A DNA stretch of 64,000 nt from Halichondria panicea (Eukaryota; Porifera; Demospongiae; Suberitida; Halichondriidae): contig NC_087389.1 in NCBI RefSeq assembly GCF_963675165.1, positions 4,696,620-4,760,619 on the forward strand, read 5' to 3'. The notes beneath the pieces were generated by a model. That model worked only from the letters and a program-made list of their open reading frames with translations, was not told the origin of the DNA and did not search any database. The translations under genes and the position numbers were made by a program. This document shows positions 1-11,434 of the stretch, one piece after another; the stretch's first letter is position 1; each line of letters begins with the position of its first letter.

Positions 1-667
1 ATCATGTACACTGTTCGCATACAAACACTCCATTTTTTCTGTACACCTTAGGCAAAAGACATCAGTAATGATATGGACGAGCGGATCGATATGTTATTAC
101 TAGACTATCATGCAAAGGTTTGATGTATGATGGGTACTGATACTGATTATCACATAGGTGACCTCCAAAAAAGAAAAAAAAATTAGGAGACACTTGAGGA
201 GATTTATTATTATAGCAGTTGCTTTCTGCGCATGATCATCTGGAGAGCCTCACCCACAAAACCTGCAAAACAGTATACAGCAGCCCTACCCCTCTTTTCT
301 AACCAAAGAGTTTGATCCTATAGCGATAGACGGACAGCATAGTTCAGGAGCAGCAACCTTTAAAATCCGGGACATTTCAGGTAAATAGCAATTTCCGGAC
401 AGGACACAGGACAGAGCCTCCAAATCCGGGACTGTCCCGGGAGTTTTAAAACAGTTGGCACCTATTTTATCATGTTGATATTCATATAATTATAGTATTC
501 ATCTATTTTGGGATGCACCTAGCCTCAGTCCCAGGCCGATTAAGATAATTATGGCCTGGTATCTATGCATTGGGTGATAGTAATACGCAAGCCTAACATA
601 GGCGTGGTTCGTCCACGCGCATCTACTATATATACATGTTGATATTGTATGGTAAAGCAGCTTACCT

Positions 668-922
668 GTGGCTTATGCCCTCTATTTCGTTGTCGAGAAG
701 GCTTGCACACGAGTCTGAGCTATGCAGAAGAGGCTCTCAAACGATGATGCCTGAGCTTGGTTCCTGTACAGGCTATAGCAAGTCTTTTTTTGCTTCCAAC
801 TGCAAAATAACCCGACCATGCATACGACCATGCATACGACCATTGTAGAGGTAAAAGAGAGCCTCTTCTGGCTTCAGACTAGTGTCAGCCTTCTCGACAA
901 CGCAGTAGAGAGTATGAGCCAA
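668..922. repeat. Imperfect hairpin MITE
   Basis: Two arms of about 65-70 bp pair in inverted orientation. Both contain TGTCGAGAAGGCT and CAGAAGAGGCTCTC with scattered mismatches. The loop carries a short tandem repeat of CATGCATACGAC. This is the form of a non-autonomous inverted-repeat DNA transposon; the superfamily is not identified. Confidence 0.6.
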
Positions 923-1069
923 TTAAGCTTCACAAGAACTGTCACAACGTAATTGTTAAAATTAGCTCATGTGCACTGTCACCCATGCATGCATGCAATA
1001 GACACCAGGCTGTATTTTAATTGGCCTGGATTCGAGGCAAGGATGCACCTATGTACAGGCATGTTATAT

Positions 1070-2038
1070 CAGGGGCGTAGCTTAATGGTTTCCTAGTTGC
1101 CCAGAAACCCCCTTGCTTGCTGAAAAATGGGTGGGGCTGATCATGTGCTGAAGTTAATATTGACCACGAGTAGATTAATATCCAGTCTGTATTTATTGTG
1201 CCTATTAGTTACCTTCTGCAATCCAAGATAAGAGACCAAGATCAGCCCAGTTCCTCTACTACTGCTCAGAGTCAGACTCCAGACTGTATTTTACAGTGTA
1301 TACTGCTAATGGCTGGAGACTAGCAAGAGTATGGATTGATATCTAGCCTGGATTTATTTCAATGCCTATTATTAATACTAGTTTAGCTTCTGCAATCCAA
1401 GATAAGAGACCTGATTGTCAGCCCAGTTCCTCTACTGCATGCTCAGACTCCAGACTGCATGTATATGCAGTCTCACCACAATCTGATTCTCAGCCACCAA
1501 CCTCAGAGCTCATGCCCACTGTCAATGTCAATGGTACTGATCTCCTGGTAGTATATTTGTACTTACAACTATAAAGTTTAGGAGATGAGGCCGAGGAGAA
1601 CTGAAGCTGCTGCTAAGGCCACTCCAAGTGACACTCTGGTTTCTGGTCCTAAAGTTTTTCTAATTGCATGCGGGCGGGCGGCTTTTCTCATTATGTCATT
1701 ATCAATTTCACCTTATGAATCTCATTATTTTGCAAATGAATATCATTATCACACTATTTTGTACCACATGGACCATTATGCGCATGCGTAGAAGAAATAA
1801 TGGGATAGAAATCCAATAATGAGATAGAAATCCAAGAATAAAATCTGATGCGGGCGGTGGACCAGAAACCAGAGTATCACTTGGAGTGGCCTAAGACTTA
1901 TCAGCCATAAGGGGTGTAACCGGCATAATTAAGGGGCGCGGCACCGGAAGTGGGCGTGGCCTCAAAAAATTTTGCGGCGCTATCGCGCCGCCTTATTTCT
2001 TCAGAAACCCCTTTAGTAAATGTCTAGCTACGCCCCTG
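1070..2038. mobile_element. hAT-like non-autonomous element with CAGGGGCGTAGC ends
   Basis: The left end CAGGGGCGTAGCT and the right end AGCTACGCCCCTG are inverted copies. Both sides are flanked by GTTATAT, which fits a target-site duplication. CAGGGGCG ends and a 7-8 bp duplication resemble hAT elements. No transposase frame is visible inside. A shorter relative with the same ends lies at 56439-57101. Confidence 0.65.
1172..1470. repeat. Local direct duplication inside the hAT-like element
   Basis: Two adjacent diverged copies, about 175 bp apart, share stretches such as CTGCAATCCAAGATAAGAGA and CAGCCCAGTTCCTCTACT. The open frame crossing the second copy is a by-product of the repeat and shows no protein features. 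Confidence 0.6.
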
Positions 2039-2985
2039 GTTATATAGTAGTGGCAGATTTGCAAAGCCCAACCCTGGACACTTGTATAGGTTGGGAACCA
2101 CTGCAATGTCAGGTTTTATTCCATCGGTACTTATAGTCTTAGGGTGTGTATGGCTAAGCATGAATATGATATCCTAAGTGGGCGGAAACCGCTAGATTGC
2201 TACTGCAAGAGAGTCAATTGTGCATGCTAATTGACTTCAGTTGGTGTATTCCTTGCTTAAGCTATGAAGAGTGTTGCACAAGATATTATGTTACTAAACA
2301 ACTGTAAAAAAACTATCTCTGGCTTACTAGGGTAAAATATAGTTCAGCAGTGCTGCATGTATGCACCAGCTCAGCAAAAGTGATCGTGTCGTATTAATGT
2401 GATAAGTGAACGATTATCCACTGCTGTTTTCAAAGCCTTGTCGCTTAGTTTCATTGACCCTGTTAGTTGCTTCAATGTTTATATAATTATACTGCTTCAT
2501 TTTGTACTGCTTCATTTTGTACTGCAATATCTGCATGGTTGTGAGACGCCAACTACCGAAGATTAGCACTGTAGTGCTGTGTTTGTTGCAGCAGTATAAT
2601 TATCAAACAAGCTATAATAATGTGTACAGTAATCCGGCTTTCTGAATTATGGTCCTCTCGATAATTATACTGGTCATTTCTTTCGGCACGGATTGCTAGC
2701 TTGATCATTACTATACATAAAACTCGCCCTGAAATGCGGCCACCTCGCTATTCCGTGTACTGGTGGTATATATGACATTTTGGGTGGTTTGATAGAATAT
2801 AGAGAGCATAAAAGTAGCGATTCATTATCCTCGTGACATAGCTGCAAAATTAGTCAAGCTATTTTAGCCGCGGCTACTTTCTAAAAGGCAGCCACCACAT
2901 AATTATGCTGCACTGGGTGACTGGACCGCCGTATACTACGGTGGCCCTGAGTAGTTCACCTTAGCTACTTGATAGTTCATAGCTA

Positions 2986-3274
2986 TAGATGGGCGTGGCC
3001 CGCCTCCAAAAAGGGAGACGGGTTGCAGCCCTATCTAGCATTCGTTCTTGCATTACGTAAGCAGTCTGCATTCAGGAATGCATGTGCACCAATCAGATTG
3101 TATATCCCTTACGTAATGCATTTCTGTTGGCTTCCCAGCTCCTCCTCTTCTCTGCAGCAAGCTGAGCTCTGTGGTTATAGGCGCGGCTAATATTATCATA
3201 GTTAGTACGCGATGCAGCAGAACGAATGCTAGATAGGGCTGCAACCCGTCTTACTTTTTGGAAGCGGGCATCTA
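2986..3274. repeat. MITE with about 60-bp inverted ends
   Basis: The arms share CCAAAAAG, then the run GACGGGTTGCAGCCCTATCT and AGCATTCGTTCT in opposite orientation. The outermost bases are TAGATG and CATCTA. Open frames on both strands across the element are mirror images made by the inverted repeat, so they are not genes. Confidence 0.7.
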
Positions 3275-3497
3275 CCTTAGCTATTTCGAAGTTGACCTCT
3301 GAACTGTATCCTTTCACACAAGAACACACTGGAGACCAACTTACTATAGCTAGCAACTCAGCTTGATTGATCGTGATCTGTAGTTACTATACATAGGCTG
3401 ATTCTGGGCAAGGCTCTCTAATGCGCATGCTCATTACTTATAGGAAAAGTGATGATCTTTTTATGCCTCGGTGCGCATGCGCAAGCGAGGTATACGG

Positions 3498-3499
<2 letters not shown>

Positions 3500-3528
<29 letters not shown>
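3500..3528. repeat. GT dinucleotide microsatellite
   Basis: An uninterrupted GT run of about 29 bp in the spacer. Confidence 0.9.
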
Positions 3529-3532
<4 letters not shown>

Positions 3533-4082
3533 CCGCTACAGCTGCTCAAGGATGAATCAAGTGCAAGTAAGAGTTTCTATAGGCTTCTAGTCATGTTTAT
3601 TTTAATTTGTGATTTGGATTTACAAAATAATGCTTCGTTCTCGAGTTATGCTTAGTTTTGCTTACTTGGAATGCCATTGCAGCCTTTTCAGATGAGTCCA
3701 TAGCAAAACTTGTTCACCGAGTGTTACTACTCTACTTAGTAGTTAGCTCTGCACTAAAACGCTAGCTATTGGTAGCTGCAAGAGTGAGCAGAGAGCTGCA
3801 AGGCTCTGCTAACTTGCAGCCATTAATTTTAGACTTGAACTTTTGGCATCGATCGTTTTTAACAACAATCATGGTTGATCATTACCCACTATTAGGTTGA
3901 TTGCATGCAGCAATTAAAGATGTTCATCATGATAATTATTATCAATGTGTGTATAAAAGCTAGCTATTAGGTAGTTTTATGTTATGTAGCTTTGGCACCT
4001 CCACCGAGGCATCAGCACCCGCGGTGCTTTCATTTTTAACTGTTTTGGAACCTCCCTCTCAGCATTCCTGGATCCACCACTG

Positions 4083-4364
4083 CTAACAGCAATGCCAAGA
4101 CGAGAGTACCACACTTGATTCATTTGGAAGTTACATGTTATCAACAAATACAATACTAGCTAGGCAAATCAAATAGAGCTAGGATTAAGATACCTTTTTC
4201 TTCTCTTCCCCCTCCCCCCTCTGAGAAAAAGTCTGGTCCCCAGACTAATACAATACATGCAGTTCAAGTTGTCCACTTTTATATCTCCTAATCCCATCGC
4301 AGCACAAGAATTCTGTACTATACAATGGTTCTGGTGTGGTACTCTCGTCTTGCATTGCTGTTAG
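4083..4364. repeat. MITE with about 30-bp inverted ends
   Basis: The left arm CTAACAGCAATGCCAAGACG continues into AGAGTACCACAC. It is matched by GTGTGGTACTCTCGTCTTG then CATTGCTGTTAG at the right, with about one mismatch. Length is about 282 bp and no coding capacity is seen. Confidence 0.7.
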
Positions 4365-4545
4365 ATAATCCTCAGTACCTGTATATGTACATGATGTAGC
4401 TCTCATTATTGATCTCTAGTCGCTCGCGCTATGTAGAGTATGGCTACAGCAGCATTAATTAGAATTAACATACAGTTCAAAGGTTAACTGCGAAGTAGCT
4501 AAGGTAGGTAAACTATCCAGTAGCTGAGGTAGGTAAACTGTCAAG

Positions 4546-4755
4546 TACCATATAGCGGGTAATTTTCGGGGGACAAAATATTCGTGGTTCAGCAATATTG
4601 AGACATTTCGTGGGTAATATTTTTGTGGTTGCTGCTTGGATTGTAGGTAAAGTTAGCCAAGGTCGCTTCATTCATGGGTAAAATATTCGTGGTCAGACCT
4701 CCAACCACAAAAACCACAAATATTTTGCCCCACGAAAATTACCCGCTATACGGTA
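4546..4755. repeat. MITE of the GCGGGTAATTTTCG family
   Basis: The left end TACCATATAGCGGGTAATTT is mirrored by AAATTACCCGCTATACGGTA at the right. Related ends occur at 22745-22925, 33719-33883 and 55720-55906. It sits inside the GTAGCTAAGG tandem units, which continue on both sides. Confidence 0.7.
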
Positions 4756-4915
4756 GCTAAGGTTGTTGAACTACCAACTTAGGTAGTTGAACTATCAAGT
4801 AGCTAAGATAGGTGAACTATCAGGTAGGTGAACTACTAAGTAGCTAAGGTGAACTACTAGTAGCGCTCAGGGCCACCGTAGTATACCCTTAGCTATACAT
4901 AAAAATCGTATTAAA

Positions 4916-4971
4916 CAAAGCAGGTGACTTGCGAATGTAATTATAAGTACATTTGCAACTCACCTGCTTTG
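4916..4971. repeat. 56-bp hairpin upstream of the first ANK-Roco gene
   Basis: Two 24-bp arms, starting CAAAGCAGGTGA and ending TCACCTGCTTTG, pair with two mismatches around an 8-bp AT-rich loop. It lies about 50 bp before the start codon at 5023. It may be a tiny MITE relic or a structured 5' leader/promoter element. Confidence 0.6.
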
Positions 4972-5022
4972 TCGTGTTTACGTCATATGACTATACTCGT
5001 TTGCTTTCACAGGGGTTGAATA

Positions 5023-8000
5023 ATGGCTATTAATACCAAGTATCAAAACCTTTTTGAATTCTGTATCCAAGGGGATCGGATTGGTTTAGCTGATTACATC
5101 ATTACTAATAGTTGTAACCCAAGTGCGTACGACGCTCGAGACATTAATGGACGAACAGCTCTTCATATTGCATGTCAGCATGGACACTTGTTCACTGTAC
5201 GCTCATTGATAGAAGTGTTTGGTTGTTCATCTACGATTGTTGATAAATCAGGGAATCTTCCTTTTCATGTTGCTTGCTTATATGGTCACTTGCCCATTGT
5301 GGACTATCTGTTTAGTCTTGTTGCCAACGAAGACATTTCTACAGCTGTTTTCCAGACTGACTCAGAAGGAAACAATCTACTTCATAAAGCATGCCAGTCT
5401 GGATCAGTCTCTACTGTTAGATACATTCTACAACTTGTTGGCTATCCAAAGAAAGATCTAATCTGCAAGAAACTCAACTTATACCAAGACAGCATTTCTG
5501 TGTATAATGCTGCTTCTATTGAAACAACCTCTTTATGCCAGGTGCAGTCAGTAATCAAGTGTATTACAAAGCAAAATACTCTAGGTGACACTCCAATCCA
5601 TGTAGCGTGCCGCCATGGTCATCTGAAGGTTTTGAAGATTTTTCAAGTATATTTTCCTTATAGTAATTTGCTGGAATCTCTATTTCTTATTGCTATAGTC
5701 TGCAATAACATGAGTATAATTAACTATTTCAAAGCTCTTAAGAATACGACTGTCTTAGATTTCAATTCTGAGGAACCAGGACTCTGCAAATGTGAGAAAA
5801 TAGATTCTCGTCAAAGATTCAGATTAATAACTTCGTTGGGATTGCGTGAAGACAGAGAATTATTCAGAGACAGAACCATGTACAGACGTAAGAATGTTCA
5901 TCCAATGGAAAGCGCAATCTGTGAACGTTGTCAAGATAGGTTAACAGTACTCAGTATACCAGCTTTTAATAGGTCTACATCAATGGGCCACTGCCCTTTT
6001 TGTAATGAAAAAGGTAATTATAAGAGAGAGTTTAGTTTTCATTGTGAGTCGTGTTCTTCAGTTTTGGCTAGTGATAAAATTGTAAGAGTGAACTGCTTAC
6101 TATGTAAATCGTTAAAGCTTACATTGTCGGCATTGGAAGACCCAGCCCACCTCCGTTTAGTTCATCCCTTACAGACTCATAAGCATCCAAAAGGACCCTC
6201 CCAAGCTGCAGCGTTATGTGGAAATCTGGAACCTTACCGGCAAGCACAAATGATGTTTTCTTCCACAGAAAAATATCTTTTTCATGCTGCGTGCATTTCT
6301 GATAATGTGGAGCTAGTTAAGCACATCATGGAAACATTAAATGTTGGTATTAATGAACTTGATTCAGAAGATAATACTCCTCTACATGTGGTATGTGAAT
6401 GGGGGTCTTGTAAGGTCTTTTCATTCCTCTTATCTTTTAGTAACCTCCAAATGACAAAGATTAATAAATTTGATCAGACTCCACTTTCACTTGCTGCTAA
6501 ACACTCAAGAATTGATTTTGTCACCAAACTCTTAGAGTGTGACATCAAAAATGATGGAAATTCTTTCCACCTTGCATGCGGTACGGGAAACATCGACCTT
6601 GTTAAGGATCTAACACAATGCAAGGATGATACACTGATCAATCATGTAGATAAGTATGGGGAAACTCCTATATTTGATGCTTGCCGTGGTGGACATCTAG
6701 AGTTGATAAAATTTCTTGTTACGAAAGGCTGCAACCCACTATTTATAAACAAACAAACTAAAGAAACACCCATTCATATTGCATGCAGAATGAACAGACC
6801 TGATATTCTTGAAGCATTGTGTCAATCTCAGCTGATAAATGAACAGTCTCTAGAATCAAACATCTGTGGTATTTCTCCAATCCATCTGGCTATTGAAAAC
6901 AATTGCTTTGAATTAATTCAAATTATTGTTAAATATTGTTCAATTAATCTGAACCAACCTATTAATGAGAAACAAGCAACGTTGGTACATTGTGCAGTCC
7001 AAATGGACGATATAGGATTGATCAACTATCTTCTCCAACAACCGTCTGTAAATTGGAATGCACAAGATAGCGACGGTAACACAGCTCTTCATTTGGCGTG
7101 TATTGATGAAAATTATGCTATTGTGAAGCTGGTTGCATGTGAAATGAAGCACGTTGACTCTAGCTCCTCAGCTGTGCCACTGCATTCCAATGTTTGCTCC
7201 GCAGTATCTCAAAATAATGTCAGAAAATCTCCTTTACACTTGGTTTGTGAATCCGAGAATACTGTCATCCTAAAGCATCTACTAGGGAAACTCCCCAAAG
7301 CTTGTAATTTGGACAAACTCGTTGATGCTGATCAAAATACAGTCCTGCATGTTGCTGTCAAGACTGGATGTATCGACACAGTTGTACTTTTATCAGAGAT
7401 TACTTCATGTACATGTAAAAACTCTTTAGGTGAAACACCAATACATATTGCATGTGGAAGTGGTAACCTTAAAATAGCATGTATTCTTTTTTCCAAAGCA
7501 ACTGATGCCGCTGTGTATTCCAAGAATGGAGATTCTTACTTGCATTCAGCCTGCCGAGGAAAGTCACTGGAGATTATTAACTTTTTGCTGAATAAGAGTC
7601 GACTCAACTGTCCCAGTCTATTTGTTGCCAATGAACACGGAAATACTCCTCTTCATGTAGCTTGCTTGCTAGGTAATGCTGAAATGATAAAGTTGCTATT
7701 ACCTCATTGCTCGAATCAAATTCGAAGTCTAAACAGTCAGAATCACACACCATTTTGCTGTTTGCTGATAGGTAAACATCCGAATGTCATTATGGATCTC
7801 TTGTCATCGAAAAAGATGGATGATAAATGGTGTACAGACGCTCAGCCAATGCTTCATTCTGTTGTCATATTGTCATCCAGTGAAAGGGTATATGAACTTA
7901 CAACGTTTCTTTTATCTGGAAAGTATTGCGACCCTTCAGCGTGTGACAAAAATGACAATACCATTTTTCACAGTTTCATACTTCGATTCTCAATGAGTAG

Positions 8001-11000
8001 CTATAGACAACCAAGCTACGTCTACTATTTTTCAAGTGATAATAATTTAAAACTATGGAATTACCTTCTAGAAATTCTTGGATCTGAGATAAACAAACAA
8101 AATATAAATGGTGACACACCTTTGCATATGCTATGCAATATTCATAAAAGATCCAGACATGGTGGGAATAACTATTCAAAACTAATGATTGAAAGATTGC
8201 TTGCTCATGCTGAAAGCAACATCAACAAATCTCTAACATCCAGAAACAAACTAGGCAAAACTCCCGTTCAACTTGCAAACAAACAAGTTATGAGGCTACT
8301 CATTCCATATGGAGCGAATCCCGAAGACGTTTACTTTGAATTTGGTCCCATACTAGACAAATTCAAACATGAGCACCCCCTAAAACCTTCAATGAAAATA
8401 ATAGTTGTAGGTAACTCTACAGCTGGTAAGACAACTCTTGTAAAAGCCATAGAACAGCTCGAGTTGAAGCAAGGTAGCACACCAATCGAAAGTGTTGGTG
8501 GCCCAACTGCAGGAGTAGAAACAATTGGACTGGAGAGCCCAGACTTAGGAGCTGTAAAATGTCATGATTTTGCAGGACAACCTGAATTTGAAAGCAGCAA
8601 TTCAGCTTTTCTAGAGAACTCAGTGTCTCTCGACCAATCTCCAATTTTCTTACTACTTGTCGATGTTAGTAATGACCTTGATGTAATAGAAAAGCACACT
8701 CGATATTGGTTTACATTTATACAGAATCATGCACCCCAACAGCTTGAAACACCACCCCATGTAATCATTCTTGGGAGTCATAGTGACTGTATTGATACAG
8801 CTCAACACAAAAACATTGAGAAGTGTTTAGCATCTGCAATTCAAAGCGTTCATTCAACTAATTTTCATGTTATTGGTCCATTTCTACTTGACTGCCGTAA
8901 AGTGGATACTAAGTTGCAAAAATTGAGCAAGATGTTAGCAAAAAGCTGCTCAAGCTTGAGAAAAACAGTTGATATTGACATCCGGTGCCACATTTTGTTT
9001 GCTTATCTATCGGAATGGTTCGGTTCTAAACCAGCTGTAAAATTTTGTGATATTCAAGATAGAATAAAGTCCTTGACCACTACGCTGTCGTGTGCATGCA
9101 CTATTCGCCAGCCAAATTTTTTTGAGATCAGTTCACATTCTGAATCACATGATGATATTCTTCCCTTCACTAAGGAAACGTTATTAGAATTGCTAAAAAG
9201 CCTTCACGCCGGTGGACATATACTATTACTAAATACAGAACCTGCAGAAGATTGTTGGGTTGTAATGGACAATGATTGGCTATTTGAAAAAGTGAATGGC
9301 ACCCTCTTTGCTCCAATGTCCTTTGATACACCAAAGCTACCAACAAACACTGGGGTGGTATCAGAAGATATGCTTATTTCTCTGTTTGGGCAGGTTGATA
9401 TCGACTTAATAACAGCATACACGGTGTATTCAGAGTTTTGTCGGAAGATTGAAGACCCAGTGACGCTAAATCTAATTGAAGGAGGCTGTACATCAGAATC
9501 GCAGAGTTTTGATCACGAAGAAGACCCACCTTTTATTTCTGACAATCCTGCTGAAGCAGAAGAAATTTTGAGTACTTCAGGCAACGAAGCATCAGACTCA
9601 ATTACTGCTCAAAAAAACTATTATTTCTTTCCTGGTCTAGTTAAGTGTGAGCGACAAGCTGATGTGTGGTATGCCAGCTCGCCTGCAAGCTTTAATTTTG
9701 GGTGGTACTTACTTTGCAATAAGAACAGCTTTTTGGATCCACGGTTTCTTTACGTACTTTTACTTCGCTTAACATTTACTTTTACTGCTTCTACCAAAGG
9801 CTCATCTCAACACGATCTAGTACGTAAGTGCAATATATGGAAGAATGGTATTCACTGGAGCACAACACGTGGTGTAGAGGTTTTGGTCGAGGTCATTGAG
9901 CAGAATACTGCTGTACTACTTTTGGTAAGGTGTTTAAAAGATCATGAGATAGAAGGAGTTAAGTTGCGATCTCAGGTAATTAACATGATCCTTGAAGCAA
10001 AGGATCAGTTCTGCTCAAAAGCTAGAGTTACAGAAAACATTCTTGCTGAATGTTTCCAATATCCTCAGAATTTCCAGCTGAAAATTCCTATTCTTGACAT
10101 TGCACAATCTATTGCCAAGGCACATGTCTGTGTTGTCGATTCAAGAAACAAGCCACTAATGTTAAGGGACCTTCTTTTTTTCGATCCATATCTTCAGATT
10201 GGGGAAAAGCTGATAGAAAAATTGTGGTCAAAGGAATGTTCAGAAGAAGAGGTACCATCTATCTTCCTGTTTGAATTATCTGAGGCACAGAGCACACTTG
10301 TGCATCAGATTAGCAAGCTTCTAGGTGTTCCTCAAAGTGATGTTGATTCATATACTAGGCAAAAATGGGAATCCGAACCTACTAAATTACTTCTCCATAT
10401 CTATGAATTATGGAAGGTCAGACAAAAAAAACCATGTTACGAGAATCTTCGCAAGGTTTTTACCTCACACAGCATCTTCTGTGGTCGGAACCCACTAGTA
10501 AGTTCTAACCCAACATACATAACCTTAATAATAATTATATACATGCATGCATGCTATTATAATAATACATTAATTGTATAGGAAGTGATGAAAGATGTAC
10601 CTCTGGACAAATCCATGTCATCTGATCAGATGCATGTACATGCCAAACCTCAATTAGAAGCGTGTATATACAGTGACCAAAGCCCTACTTTAAAGGCAAG
10701 TGCTATATATGCACATGCTAAACGTTGAACATTAAATGTTTGCATGGTCGATATATAATTATGCAAACACTTGTTATTTATTCATAAGTATAATTATAAT
10801 TAATATACAGACTTTCACAGCTTGTGCAGTATACAATGAAGCCAAGCCACGCACTGGATCTCATTTGCTGATAGGTGCGTAAAATGAGTTTTACGGCATT
10901 TTATTAGCTATAATTATAATGTATGTTAATATGGAGCAAAATTTGGCCGAGACTTGTATATTTTTCCTTGTAGTAAACCCGATGTTGGAAAACGTATCAA

Positions 11001-11434
11001 TTAAGCATCTTATAAGTATTACATGGCAGAGCGATCAATCAGGAAGAAGTACCTCTGATTGCGAATTGTGTATCCTAAGGGATGCTTCATGTTCCTGGGA
11101 GAAAATTGCAGAGACCCTCGAATTACAGCCACTTATGTTTAATTCCGATCCTCACACCCGAAAGCCACCACAGGATTGCACAAGTGACGTATTCAAGTGG
11201 TGGCTTACTCATGACACAAGTTATGATAAAACATGGACAGGTTTACACCGCCTTCTAATTGATTCAAACATGCCTGCTTTGGCCGAGCAACTTTATGAAG
11301 CAATTAACAGTCCGACCAGCTCAGCTCTCAGAGGAAGTCCCTTCAAGAATTCACCAAAGCCGTACACAAAACGTTCAACATCATCTCAACGAAGAAAGAA
11401 GAAATCATCAATATCGGGAGCTTCCAACTTTTGA
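5023..11434 (+). CDS. Ankyrin / zinc-ribbon / Roc-COR GTPase / death-domain protein (DAPK-like without kinase), copy 1, intact
   Basis: Predicted exons are 5023-10497, 10582-10695, 10811-10874 and 10974-11434, giving about 2037 aa. Residues 1-1100 hold many ankyrin repeats (TALHIACQHGH, TPLHVACLLGN). They are interrupted at about 300-361 by four CxxC pairs (CERC, CPFC, CESC, CLLC), a probable double zinc ribbon. The Roc GTPase follows: P-loop GNSTAGKT at 1130-1137, G3 DFAGQ at 1182, and a Roco-type G4, GSHSD, at 1251-1255. COR-like sequence runs to about 1800. The last two exons encode a death domain (SWEKIAETLELQ, LAEQLYEAI). Known DAPK proteins combine kinase, ankyrin, Roc-COR and death domain; no kinase is seen here. 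The ATG at 5023 aligns with paralogue starts. Intron 2 appears to use a GC donor. A cytosolic GTP-regulated death-fold signalling role is inferred. Confidence 0.88.

Larger units (their letters stand above)
2931..4886. mobile_element. Composite DNA element with subterminal repeats and nested MITEs
   Basis: The left end begins GTATACTACGGTGGCCCTGA. The right end finishes with its reverse complement at about 4866-4886. Just inside both ends are units related to TAGTTCACCTTAGCTACTT: once at the left, several tandem copies at the right (about 4490-4860). Three other inverted-repeat elements (2986-3274, 4083-4364, 4546-4755) lie inside and appear to be later insertions. No transposase is recognisable. 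It may instead be a chance assembly of repeats. Confidence 0.5.
1..5022. other. Repeat-rich spacer without a recognisable gene
   Basis: I see no convincing exon here. All open frames are short and have no recognisable domain. The stretch holds several inverted-repeat elements listed separately, a local direct duplication near 1172-1470, a GT microsatellite near 3500-3528 and repeated GTAGCTAAGGTAGGTGAACTA-like units near 4490-4860. It probably includes the 5' flank or promoter of the gene starting at 5023. A pyrimidine-rich stretch ending in CAG just before that ATG could be a splice acceptor for an upstream non-coding exon. Confidence 0.6.

Noticed and set aside
3053-3356. Frames on both strands near 3.1 kb
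   Set aside because: Mirror images generated by the inverted arms of the MITE at 2986-3274.
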